Shown: positions 27,419 through 34,941 of the stretch, in pieces
How positions within the stretch are numbered: position 1 is the stretch's first letter
How the letters are laid out: each line of letters opens with the position of its first letter
Notes under the pieces: generated by a model
Databases searched by the model: none
What the model saw: the letters and a program-made list of their open reading frames with translations, nothing else
Told to the model about the DNA's origin: nothing
Translations under genes and position numbers: made by a program
Assembly (NCBI GenBank): GCA_020062665.1
Contig: JAGUVW010000045.1
Location: 1-64,000 of the forward strand
Direction: 5' to 3'
Length of the DNA: 64,000 nucleotides
DNA from: Pseudomonadales bacterium
GTDB lineage: Bacteria; Pseudomonadota; Gammaproteobacteria; Pseudomonadales; Ketobacteraceae

Positions 27419-29029
27419 ATGACAACTGATTGGCCATGGAGCGGACAGATCTACGAGGTACCGGAACCTCGACTTGAGCAGCTTGCTTTAATGAGAAACA
27501 TTCCAGGGCTAACGGAAGACGAAAGATATTTTCTGTTGGGTATTGTTTCGTTGGCTGCTTCAAATCCTGAACGGCGTACCGACCAAAGTAAAATACAAGC
27601 CTATTTGAATGCCAATAACAAACCCTTGGCACCTGCCACCATTAAGCTGCGAGTACTACACTTGCATGATCTTGGCATTTTCAATCGATATGAGATACCT
27701 AGACCAAAAACACGGAATGCCGTTGTTTTCCAATTGGAAGACCTTGCAAAGCTAATACAGTCTGAAAAGCTGGTTGCAAGAGAAGCCACTCTGAATCGTC
27801 CCCAAACCGCGTTCAACGGTCGAACAATCGTTCCTGACGAGCCCCATTTATTGCTGGAAGGTTCCGATGATCACAAACATGCGTACTCACGCAAAATAAA
27901 TCACGTCATCCTCAGACGTTGTTCAGCCGATCCCACCCACTTGGGGAAAAAAATCCCCATTGTGTTACCAGGTTACAAGGAAACCGTTTTTGTGACCCAG
28001 CGTGTAGCGTCTGGAATACCGCCCATGGATGGCACAGAAGATCGATTACAACAGGCTCTGCTTACTATGTTCAAAGAGCACCTAATCAAATACAGGATGC
28101 TCAATCCGCACCTTCAACCCCACGACATCAAGAACGAGTGGTTACTGGATATGCGGGAAGTCTGCAGAAGCATGAAGCTCCGTCCCAGCTCTGGAAACAT
28201 TGTCGTTCAGGCAAAACGCCTCTACCAGCTTCGCTACAATACGTTCGAGATTCACTTTGACCCTTCAGGTGCCGCCGCCAAAGCATTGAACTTGCTCAGG
28301 GGAGAAGGCATACCGGAGTTTTTCAAGGACGAACGCGAAGGAACACTGCATCAACTTCACAATGATAGAATTGACCAGTATTTCCTTTCACTTTTGGAGC
28401 CTGTGCGGGATGAAATTGTATGGTCTGCCGATCAACAAGCACTGGCACTTGAAGACAAGAGCTCGCAAGAACCTGTTAACCCCACATCAATCGATGACCG
28501 GGATCTTATCTACGACCGCAGTGGCCGACTTTACAGATTCTACCGGGTATCCTTTCACCCTTTAGTTTTCCAGGAATGCCTGGACGATGCATTAGGGCAA
28601 CTCCACAAGCAACCGCCAAGTTTGCTGGAGGAGGAACGAGTGGTTGCACGATTGTTGGTTTACCTGGCCCAAAGGGTAATTGGTAAAACCCGGGATCGAC
28701 CTTTTGAAGCCAGCTGGGGCGATATCGCGACAGAACTTCAACCCCTTCAGGATAACCAGAAGCTAGTTTTTCAACAGATGGAAAAGGTATTTAAAGCTGA
28801 GAATCCTCATTGGAAACCGTCGGATGATGAATCCGGTGGGCTCGCAGCCAATCTACACGGGTACATTTTTGAGACGATCATTCCACCTGGTAAGCAACGG
28901 CGGCGTAGACAGTGGAAACTCAGAATCTCCAGGGATCAAAACCACCCTTATAATGGCGATACAGGTCCAGCGGCAGTTGCCCGGTATCTTGCTGATGCAC
29001 GTCGTGCGGCAGGGTTGCCATCGGGTTAA
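27419..29029 (+). CDS. putative replication initiator (Rep)
   Basis: This 536-aa protein follows the iteron/DnaA-box region and has an AAGGAAA-type ribosome site. Features seen: an N-terminal helical region with a winged-helix-like pattern (DQSKIQAYLNANNKPLAPAT, then IKLRVLHLHDLGIFNRYE), a central region (HDIKNEWLLDMREVC; SSGNIVVQAKRLYQLRYNTF), and a basic C-terminus (GKQRRRRQWKLRISRDQN). Initiator function is inferred from context; sequence alone does not let me name a Rep family, although RctB-type or other large plasmid initiators are possible. GC content is visibly lower than in the upstream metabolic genes, consistent with transfer. Confidence 0.6.
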   Translation: MTTDWPWSGQIYEVPEPRLEQLALMRNIPGLTEDERYFLLGIVSLAASNPERRTDQSKIQAYLNANNKPLAPATIKLRVLHLHDLGIFNRYEIPRPKTRNAVVFQLEDLAKLIQSEKLVAREATLNRPQTAFNGRTIVPDEPHLLLEGSDDHKHAYSRKINHVILRRCSADPTHLGKKIPIVLPGYKETVFVTQRVASGIPPMDGTEDRLQQALLTMFKEHLIKYRMLNPHLQPHDIKNEWLLDMREVCRSMKLRPSSGNIVVQAKRLYQLRYNTFEIHFDPSGAAAKALNLLRGEGIPEFFKDEREGTLHQLHNDRIDQYFLSLLEPVRDEIVWSADQQALALEDKSSQEPVNPTSIDDRDLIYDRSGRLYRFYRVSFHPLVFQECLDDALGQLHKQPPSLLEEERVVARLLVYLAQRVIGKTRDRPFEASWGDIATELQPLQDNQKLVFQQMEKVFKAENPHWKPSDDESGGLAANLHGYIFETIIPPGKQRRRRQWKLRISRDQNHPYNGDTGPAAVARYLADARRAAGLPSG

Positions 29030-29045
29030 TGGTTGGTTAACGCGC

Positions 29046-29062
29046 GTTTCAACGGTTGAAAC
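29046..29062. other. parS-like palindrome, copy 2
   Basis: The GTTTCAACGGTTGAAAC core, extended by flanking GCGC/GCGC to a 25-bp palindrome (29042-29066), lies between the convergent ends of rep and the ParB-like gene. Confidence 0.6.
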
Positions 29063-29068
29063 GCGCAA

Positions 29069-29986
29069 TCATCGATTGGGTAATAGCGCCATCAAATCAT
29101 TCGCATCGCGGTATTTGAAAGTAAGCTCCACTCCCCACCTTTTTTTGGTCACCTTCGGTTTGTGATGAAGTTGGGCACTATCTACGATTTGAGCAATCAA
29201 TTCTGAATCTAAATCGCTGACAAGAATCTTGCACCACCCTCCCCTACCTGTACTTCGAAATCGGATCTCGCAACCATAATGATTGCTGAGCTCATCAGCG
29301 TACTGTTGGCTTAGTACCTTCCCTACACGAAAGTCCCCTGCTCCATCTCCAATAAACCGAATAGCCTGTTCCAGCTCCCTGATCGTCGGTTTTGGATTGG
29401 ATGTTTCATACCAGTGAAGCATCCGTAATTGGTGCTTCGCATCTGTCAGTGCAATTGTTCTGGCAACAGATTCTGAAATATCCCGGTTAATGAGGGCATT
29501 CTGCACTTCAGGCCTGAGTTTCAGCAGTTGAACTGTATTATTGATAACGGATCGCTTGATGCCCAACTGATAGGCGGCTTTCTCCTGAGAACCATGGACT
29601 CGGATCTGTTCAGCGAAATAGTCTGCCCGTTGTAACGGGTTAAGATCAGTAGGTGAAGACTGTTCCGAACTGGATTGATGGGAAGGTGTAACAGCGACTG
29701 TTTCTAAAATGGAACCCAGCGGAAGTAGATCTGGCATTGATGAAGGCCATTCACCAATCAAAGCCCAAACTGACACTTCGCCTGCCAGCACTGCTGCATG
29801 CACAACTTCTACATTCGTAGCTGGCCTGTAGCGATCCATGTCGCTCTTTCTCGGGTAAAGCAGGACAGTTCCTTGGGGACCACCTAATTGCTGGATCATC
29901 TGAGTCAAGTAGGCGACCAGCCGTCGGTCAGGCTTGGAAAAGCTCAAGTTGATCAGTTGCGTACTAACCAGTCTGCGCTCAATCAT
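29069..29986 (-). CDS. ParB/KorB-like DNA-binding protein
   Basis: The 305-aa frame from ATG 29986 (MIERRLVSTQLINLSF; GGAG 7 nt upstream) contains a ParB/KorB-type helix-turn-helix block (HGSQEKAAYQLGIKRSVINN, then TVQLLKLRPEVQNAL and ESVARTIALTD) at about residues 130-200. Upstream in-frame starts read through palindromic operator sequence and are less likely. A canonical GERR nucleotide motif is not obvious, unlike the second ParB at 30557. It may be an accessory regulator of rep or par, or a second partition protein. It is convergent with rep. Confidence 0.65.
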   Translation of the reverse strand: MIERRLVSTQLINLSFSKPDRRLVAYLTQMIQQLGGPQGTVLLYPRKSDMDRYRPATNVEVVHAAVLAGEVSVWALIGEWPSSMPDLLPLGSILETVAVTPSHQSSSEQSSPTDLNPLQRADYFAEQIRVHGSQEKAAYQLGIKRSVINNTVQLLKLRPEVQNALINRDISESVARTIALTDAKHQLRMLHWYETSNPKPTIRELEQAIRFIGDGAGDFRVGKVLSQQYADELSNHYGCEIRFRSTGRGGWCKILVSDLDSELIAQIVDSAQLHHKPKVTKKRWGVELTFKYRDANDLMALLPNR

Positions 29987-30001
29987 TGTCATGCTCCAGC
30001 A

Positions 30002-30073
30002 GTTCTGTCTCATGTGAGACAGAACAATTCTAGCATTGTATTTCATGAGATGCATATTCCCATGAAATACAAT
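30002..30073. promoter_or_regulatory. two perfect inverted repeats upstream of the ParB-like gene
   Basis: GTTCTGTCTCA / TGAGACAGAAC (30002-30025, 2-nt spacer) and ATTGTATTTCATG / CATGAAATACAAT (30035-30047 and 30061-30073) are perfect inverted repeats just upstream of the chosen start. They look like repressor operators in the promoter. Confidence 0.55.
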
Positions 30074-30116
30074 TACTTACTGGATGTAACAACGGAGAAG
30101 GGATCGTGAAAAGATA

Positions 30117-30557
30117 CTACTTTGTTCCCGTTTCAACGGTTGAAACGGGAACACCTTCAACATAGTCTCGGTAGTTGATGCCTTGAAGCTTCAGTGCCTG
30201 TCGTATAGCAATACAAGCTACCCGAGTGCGAAAGTCAGAAAACTCACAGCCTGTTGATACAGTCATTTCTCCAAAAAGTTGAAGCTGGCGGGAGCAGCTG
30301 GGCGACATTTTGACCCGTACAGGAAGAATGTTGGCAACCAACGGAGGATGTAACTTGAGCGTGTCTATTACCTCAGGCATAGGCATGTCCCGCCAGGATT
30401 CAAATAGCTCCTCTATGGCTTCTGAGACCCAGCGACTTCTCGACTTGAGATTGTATTGTTTTTGTACCATAGCCGCAGATACTGCTTTCCAAATTTCAGG
30501 CTTAAGCCGGAGCGACAATGCTGCATTATGCTTTCTAAGAGACAGCCCTTTACGCAT
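30117..30557 (-). CDS. ribbon-helix-helix-like protein of the par operon
   Basis: This protein of about 146 aa from ATG 30557 has a basic N-terminus and a stretch (NAALSLRLKPEIWKAVSAAM, then SRSRWVSEAIEELFES) that looks like a ribbon-helix-helix DNA-binding domain. Its start overlaps the parB stop by one base (TGATG), so it is coupled to parA-parB. The last residues, VPVSTVETGTK, are encoded by a parS-like palindrome. It could be an operon autorepressor or copy-control protein. The function is inferred. Confidence 0.6.
   Translation of the reverse strand: MRKGLSLRKHNAALSLRLKPEIWKAVSAAMVQKQYNLKSRSRWVSEAIEELFESWRDMPMPEVIDTLKLHPPLVANILPVRVKMSPSCSRQLQLFGEMTVSTGCEFSDFRTRVACIAIRQALKLQGINYRDYVEGVPVSTVETGTK
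30130..30146. other. parS-like palindrome, copy 3
   Basis: The GTTTCAACGGTTGAAAC core, extended by TCCC/GGGA to a 25-bp palindrome at 30126-30150, lies within the last codons of the RHH-like gene. Confidence 0.6.
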
Positions 30558-31828
30558 CAATCCAATTCCTTGAAGACATCTGCGAGCTCGCACCAGGCAT
30601 CCAACACAGCATCGCGGCTCTCGTAATCAACTGATCGCAATGCTTTGCTGAGTCGTTTCGGTAATCTATTGGATTCTGCAAGGGTGCTCAAAACACCTTT
30701 GATAACCGTCAGGTCTGTGTTCTTCCGAATGCTAAGGCCCAACCTGGCGGCCTTAGCTTCATTGCTAGCAGCCTCTTTCAATTGTTTTCTCACAGACGCC
30801 GCAGACTGAGTAGCAGGGGTATCTTTGGGGTCTGTTTCAACGGTTGAAACCGGTCGGTGAGCGGATGGATTAGCTGAGATTACATCATGGGCGTCCTGCT
30901 GGTTCCCCGCCTCTGCGGCGATACTAATACCGGGGTCAAAGCCGGACTCTTCTTTTAAAACAGCTTCCATGCTGGCGGTTGTATCCTCTAGGTGGGCAAC
31001 CCTGCCGCTTACTACTGCGTTGATTTCACGCCACCCCAATTTTTCCTTTCGAATGGTTTCAAGATAAGAAGCTTGAAGGGGATGGTTGAACAGCCTTCGC
31101 AGCACAGATGCGGTTCCTATGGCCACGTGCCAGATACGGGCAAGGTCTTTAACCTCAAGTTCATCCTTGTCGTCACCCAGTTCCTCCCAGATGGCAAGTT
31201 TGGCTGCAACAGTTTCATGGGGCTTTAGCGCTTTTCCAGTGTTTTCTTGGTCGGTGACTTTCCGGCACTGAAGAGGGGAGAGTCCTGTGTAGACCTTTGC
31301 CATCAGCACAGGAATCAGCCCTCGACTGTACAGCGCCGCGATCACACGGCGCTCACCTGCCAGTAGAACAAATCGATTGTCTTGAGGTCTAACCCTATTC
31401 AGCACGATATTGTGTATTTGGTCTTCCCGTAGCATCAGGGCAAGGCTATGGATCTCCTCAAAGAAGAGAATGATTTCGTCCTGCCGACCTTCTCGCTTTG
31501 CCAGATTCCACCACTCCTGCCGACAGCTATCCAGTGCCGACAACAATGCATCCCGCACTGCATCATCCGGGATATCCAGGCTTGGCCACGCTATCGCCCT
31601 GATTTCATGAAGCGTGCAGGGGATGTCGCGGGGGTTAAACAGGTGATCGATCTGGGTAACATCAACATGCATGAAAGCCGGTAGGAGACCTTCAACGGCT
31701 GAAATCTCTGCAAGCGCGCGCTTGATAGGAGGCATTGCATCGGACGTTTGGGGTTGTTGGTCTTTCAATTTCGCCTTTGCTGCAGCCAATTTACTTTTGT
31801 TTTGTTCCATTCTGCTGATAGTCGTCAT
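30557..31828 (-). CDS. parB: ParB partition protein
   Basis: The 423-aa protein from ATG 31828 (MTTISRMEQNKSK) contains a ParB N-terminal nucleotide-binding domain with RFVLLAGERRVIAALYSRG near residues 165-185, followed by a helix-turn-helix region (LEVKDLARIWHVAIGTASVL) and a long, less conserved C-terminus. Its start overlaps the parA stop. A parS-like palindrome lies inside its own frame, encoding PVSTVET. By family knowledge it loads on parS and works with the ParA ATPase to segregate the replicon. Confidence 0.82.
   Translation of the reverse strand: MTTISRMEQNKSKLAAAKAKLKDQQPQTSDAMPPIKRALAEISAVEGLLPAFMHVDVTQIDHLFNPRDIPCTLHEIRAIAWPSLDIPDDAVRDALLSALDSCRQEWWNLAKREGRQDEIILFFEEIHSLALMLREDQIHNIVLNRVRPQDNRFVLLAGERRVIAALYSRGLIPVLMAKVYTGLSPLQCRKVTDQENTGKALKPHETVAAKLAIWEELGDDKDELEVKDLARIWHVAIGTASVLRRLFNHPLQASYLETIRKEKLGWREINAVVSGRVAHLEDTTASMEAVLKEESGFDPGISIAAEAGNQQDAHDVISANPSAHRPVSTVETDPKDTPATQSAASVRKQLKEAASNEAKAARLGLSIRKNTDLTVIKGVLSTLAESNRLPKRLSKALRSVDYESRDAVLDAWCELADVFKELD
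30834..30850. other. parS-like palindrome, copy 4
   Basis: GTTTCAACGGTTGAAAC lies inside the parB coding region. A degenerate fifth copy (TTCAACGGCTGAAAT) is at about 31691-31705. Confidence 0.6.
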
Positions 31829-32820
31829 GCTACCTCCGGCGAGAAGATTCCATTGTACAAACACTCAAAAAATACCTCGGCATCTCGACGTGCCGGGTTG
31901 GATGGCTTCTCGTGAAAAATGGAATAGGGTTTTGGACGACGCTCGACATCGTCGGTTAGGGTGCGGTAGGCCGTAAGACGGCGCAACCAGATGCCTTCAT
32001 CCAAGTGAAATGATCCCGCATCCTCCATCGCCCTGGCGATGCACTGAATATGATCAGCACTGCGAGAGTCCACTATGTTTGGGGCTATCCCAAGTAACTG
32101 AAGTTTCTCCGGTCGATATTTGTAAATCACACGATTTTGCATAGCTGTTTTCACGGCATCGATTAATGCCTCGATACCGCTGACTGATTTGCTTTCTGGG
32201 ATGTAGGGGCAAAAAACATGCGTCGCGGCATTCAGTGCAGCATTGAACAGCGGGCTATCGGACGGACCTGTGTCAATGATAACCAGGTCGTACTGTTCTG
32301 CTAGTGATGGATCAGAAACGAAATCGACTAGATGTTGAATTATTTGATCTGAGCCAATTTCAGCCAATCGGTGGTAGGGCGAGTTCTTCATTTCTGTTGG
32401 ACTGGATTCCAGCAGATATTTAATGCCCATGTAGTTACCTGCCACGATATCAATGCGGGGTGACGCAACGTCATCTGGATCGCCATAGCAGAAGCGGGTA
32501 GGGTAGGGCATCACGCATTTATTGGCCTCAAAGATGTCCGTGATGGTAGAGCGCAGATTGTAGATTTCTAGTGCAGAAGGATCTTCAGCAGCCATTGCAG
32601 CCACAATGGGATTAGGTACCGGAAGACGCCCCCACCCAGGAACAGTTTCAACTCCTACATAAGATTTAGTCAGGTTCATTTGACCATCCCAATCTAACAA
32701 CAACACCCGTTTTCGATGGTTGATACAGGCGTACTCTGCACTCAGTGATGCCAAGGTTGTCTTTCCAACCCCACCCTTATTATTCAAAACGGTATAACAA
32801 GGCACACCATTGGTAATCAA
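31825..32820 (-). CDS. parA: ParA partition ATPase
   Basis: The 331-aa deviant-Walker ATPase has NNKGGVGKTTLASLSAEYA at residues 13-31 (Walker A), LLLDWDGQMNLT (A') and DLVIIDTGPSDSP (Walker B). There is no N-terminal HTH extension, so it resembles type Ib or chromosomal-size ParA. It is first in the parA-parB-RHH operon, with coupled starts. Three direct repeats in the promoter region are likely operator sites. Confidence 0.92.
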   Translation of the reverse strand: MITNGVPCYTVLNNKGGVGKTTLASLSAEYACINHRKRVLLLDWDGQMNLTKSYVGVETVPGWGRLPVPNPIVAAMAAEDPSALEIYNLRSTITDIFEANKCVMPYPTRFCYGDPDDVASPRIDIVAGNYMGIKYLLESSPTEMKNSPYHRLAEIGSDQIIQHLVDFVSDPSLAEQYDLVIIDTGPSDSPLFNAALNAATHVFCPYIPESKSVSGIEALIDAVKTAMQNRVIYKYRPEKLQLLGIAPNIVDSRSADHIQCIARAMEDAGSFHLDEGIWLRRLTAYRTLTDDVERRPKPYSIFHEKPSNPARRDAEVFFECLYNGIFSPEVA

Positions 32821-32854
32821 AGCGAATCTCCTTTTGCGCGGGTTGTCTTGATCA

Positions 32855-32924
32855 ATATACTACGTAAAACAACTACATTTATATACTACGTAAAACAACT
32901 ACGCAAATATACTACGTAAAATGC
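32855..32924 (-). repeat. three 26-bp-spaced direct repeats upstream of parA
   Basis: ATATACTACGTAAAAC begins at 32855 and 32881, and ATATACTACGTAAAA at 32907. Each contains palindromic TACGTA. The regular 26-bp spacing immediately upstream of parA suggests an operator for the RHH-like or another par protein. Confidence 0.7.
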
Positions 32925-33007
32925 TCAGCGTCGCTTGACGCTGGTCTATCACCACAGCTAATCTACTAAGGCGTATCTCGTTGCCTATATGGCAACGCCC
33001 CCCCAAG

Positions 33008-33158
33008 CCACACCTGAACCTGCAATGTGGCAAGGCCAACTGGTCTGGTTCACTTTCACAAAACTGCCTCAAACGTTTTCACTCACCCCAATGGGAGAAC
33101 CACCTCTCGCTGCCGGGCTCATGTGTCTCCCGTTTTCATTTGTAAACAGGCGAATCAC
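33008..33158 (+). promoter_or_regulatory. SD-sequestering leader L1 with conserved upstream block
   Basis: The conserved block ACACCTGAACCTGCAATGTG and following bases (33010-33056) is followed by GGGAGA/TCTC-type pairing near 33093-33107. CATGTGTCTCC (33120-33130) then faces the ribosome-site region GGCGAATCACATG (33149-33161). It is the most degenerate member and precedes a 23-codon frame. The preceding 32925-33007 has no gene. Confidence 0.5.
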
Positions 33159-33230
33159 ATGGGCTGGAAATCCCGCGATGGGTCGATTGGGTATGTAGTA
33201 TCACCTACGCACTTTTACACGGGCTACTAG
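33159..33230 (+). CDS. 23-aa mini-ORF behind leader L1
   Basis: ATG 33159 to TAG 33230 encodes MGWKSRDGSIGYVVSPTHFY plus three residues. It occupies the position held by real genes behind the other leaders, so it is either a tiny gene or the truncated start of a lost one. Confidence 0.3.
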   Translation: MGWKSRDGSIGYVVSPTHFYTGY

Positions 33231-33480
33231 TAGTTCAAACAAGTATTGTCGGCATCAACTGGAGCCTGGTTGCGGCGCCGAGATGGCAGCATCTCTGATA
33301 TGAACTCTATCTGGTTAGGATGTTTCGAAAGAAAGGGCAGTCTACTGAGTGGGGCTAACTGACAACGCCCAGCTTGTCACGTAGAAGCTGGTTCGTGATA
33401 GAAGTCGATTCAGGCAATCAGTATTTAATAAGTCATGGTCAGGTTTGCAACGGCGACCTGGTGACAGATCAATAAATTTT

Positions 33481-33559
33481 CATTTTCAACCTACCTCCCA
33501 AGGGGATCACCCCTTGGGGCACTCTCCTTGGTTTTTTACCCATCATCAAGGAGAACGCT
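33481..33559 (+). promoter_or_regulatory. SD-sequestering leader L2
   Basis: An upstream hairpin CCCAAGGGG/CCCCTTGGGG (about 33497-33519) is followed by TCTCCTTG (33533-33540), exactly complementary to CAAGGAGA (33547-33554), the ribosome site of the next gene. I see no gene in 33231-33480. Confidence 0.7.
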
Positions 33560-33775
33560 ATGGATCAGGACGAAAAGTTTGCTTTCAAACGCTGGCTCAA
33601 GACGGCGACCGATCAGGAACTGCAGACAACAGAAGTACAACTTCTGGCAATGCGGGGACGTATTAAGGAACCGGGAGCCCTGTCAGACTTGCGCTTTATC
33701 AAGCGTAATCTGTATCAGGAGATTCGGGCGCGTCGCGAGTTAGCGGCTGTTATCAACAACCAACGAGAAAAGTGA
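33560..33775 (+). CDS. small hypothetical protein
   Basis: A 71-aa charged, helical protein (DEKFAFKRWLKTATDQELQT; RFIKRNLYQEIRARRELAAV) behind an AGGAGA ribosome site that is sequestered in leader L2. No family is recognised. Its 3' end overlaps the convergent gene at 33740 by 36 bp. Confidence 0.6.
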   Translation: MDQDEKFAFKRWLKTATDQELQTTEVQLLAMRGRIKEPGALSDLRFIKRNLYQEIRARRELAAVINNQREK

Positions 33776-34072
33776 TCTGTTTTGGTGTTTGGTGAGCATT
33801 CGCTTGGCTTCGTCCAGCGAATGCTTGCCCAATACCATATCCAGCATGATCCGTGTTTCGGGATTGCTTTGGTTTGAACCACACTCTCCGGACAACCATT
33901 TTTCATTCAGAAAATAGGGCCGTACCCGCAAGCGCGCCAATACATAAGCTCGGCGGGTTTTCAGTTGGCTTAGGATGATGCCGTGGTTGGAAAATATCGG
34001 CTTCAGTACACGCTGGCCTAGTCGGGTGAATCGAATATTGCCCTGGTCATCTGAAATATAGTATCGCCGCAT
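33740..34072 (-). CDS. hypothetical protein
   Basis: The 110-aa basic protein begins with MRRYYISDDQGNIRFTRLGQ and has a possible DNA-binding segment (ILSQLKTRRAYVLARLRVRP). AAGGAGC lies upstream of the ATG, which supports translation. It is convergent with the preceding small gene. No family is recognised. Confidence 0.5.
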   Translation of the reverse strand: MRRYYISDDQGNIRFTRLGQRVLKPIFSNHGIILSQLKTRRAYVLARLRVRPYFLNEKWLSGECGSNQSNPETRIMLDMVLGKHSLDEAKRMLTKHQNRSLFSLVVDNSR

Positions 34073-34204
34073 GGCGGTGCGCTCCTTGCCCTGAACTGAA
34101 AACGAAGGGTTATTCTAGCAATGTCAGGTCGTTTTGTGATGCTGCGTAGCTAGAATGATTCTTCCGGTTAATGCCTACTGGCCAGAAATCGCGTTATATC
34201 AAGG

Positions 34205-34404
34205 CTCACAGCGCTGTCCTGCCTGGCAGCATCCAGACCACGCCACACCTGAAACCTGTAATGTGGCAAGGCCGGTACCATCGGCCCGGTTTCGCTTTGC
34301 ACGTCCAGCTACACTTCTCATCCAACCCCTGCGGGAGATTTCACGTTCCCGTCCGGGCATCGTGCTTCTCCTGTTTTTGTTTTTTTCTTACGGGAGAACA
34401 TTCA
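34205..34404 (+). promoter_or_regulatory. SD-sequestering leader L3 with conserved upstream block
   Basis: CAGCGCTGTCCTG (from 34209) and the conserved CACACCTGAAACCTGTAATG block through CGGCCCGGTTTCGCTTT (34244-34298) precede hairpin CGGGAG...TTCCCG (34332-34351). TTCTCC (34366-34371) is complementary to GGAGAA (34393-34398). Confidence 0.7.
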
Positions 34405-34710
34405 ATGGCTTACCGTCAATATGTCTACTTCGGTCGAGAGCAGACGCCGCGCTATCGCGTCAAAATCGTAGCATCATCGCGCTGCATTGACTGGAATCGC
34501 GAAGGAACCGCTTTTACCCGGTTTGTCTATGTAACTTTTCCTCGCAGCATGAATCTGGCCTCTATCTGGGAGTGCGCAGACGAGTTGTTTGCGACGGAAT
34601 GTCAGCACTGCCACGATTGCTGCGGCCACTGGTATGCCCGCACAGCAAAGCCCAAGCGCCAGCGTAGCCGCACCTGGGCCATTCCTGTGCGTTTCATCCA
34701 GAACATCTGA
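34405..34710 (+). CDS. small Cys-rich hypothetical protein
   Basis: The 101-aa protein from ATG 34405 has GGGAGAA as ribosome site and a possible zinc site, CQHCHDCCGHW, near residues 73-83. It is very basic (TAKPKRQRSRTW) toward the end, consistent with nucleic-acid binding. No family is recognised. Confidence 0.6.
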   Translation: MAYRQYVYFGREQTPRYRVKIVASSRCIDWNREGTAFTRFVYVTFPRSMNLASIWECADELFATECQHCHDCCGHWYARTAKPKRQRSRTWAIPVRFIQNI

Positions 34711-34804
34711 ATAACCCTACACAGAATTTTCACTCTCTATTGACTTGATAAACCACCCGCTCTAGGGGCCTTCTCCTCTAGAGAGGGCCTTTCATTTGTC
34801 ATTG

Positions 34805-34941
34805 CCTTAACTGAAATATGGCAGGGTCTTCCGGCCCGGTTCGCTTTCATCATCCTTTTTTCAATCACCCCTGCGGGAGAAACACCTCTCCCTGCCGGGC
34901 GTCGTATTTCTCCAGTTTCAACTCACAATGGAGAAGCAATA
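34805..34941 (+). promoter_or_regulatory. SD-sequestering leader L4 with partial upstream block
   Basis: CCGGCCCGGTTCGCTTTC (34831-34848) is the end of the conserved block. Hairpin GCGGGAGA/TCTCCCTGC (34873-34894) is followed by TTCTCCA (34908-34914), complementary to TGGAGAA (34929-34935) before the methyltransferase start. Confidence 0.7.

Noticed and set aside
34735-34795. terminator near CTCTAG...CTAGAG
   Set aside because: Pairing is ambiguous and no T-run follows the likely stem, so I do not list it as a terminator.
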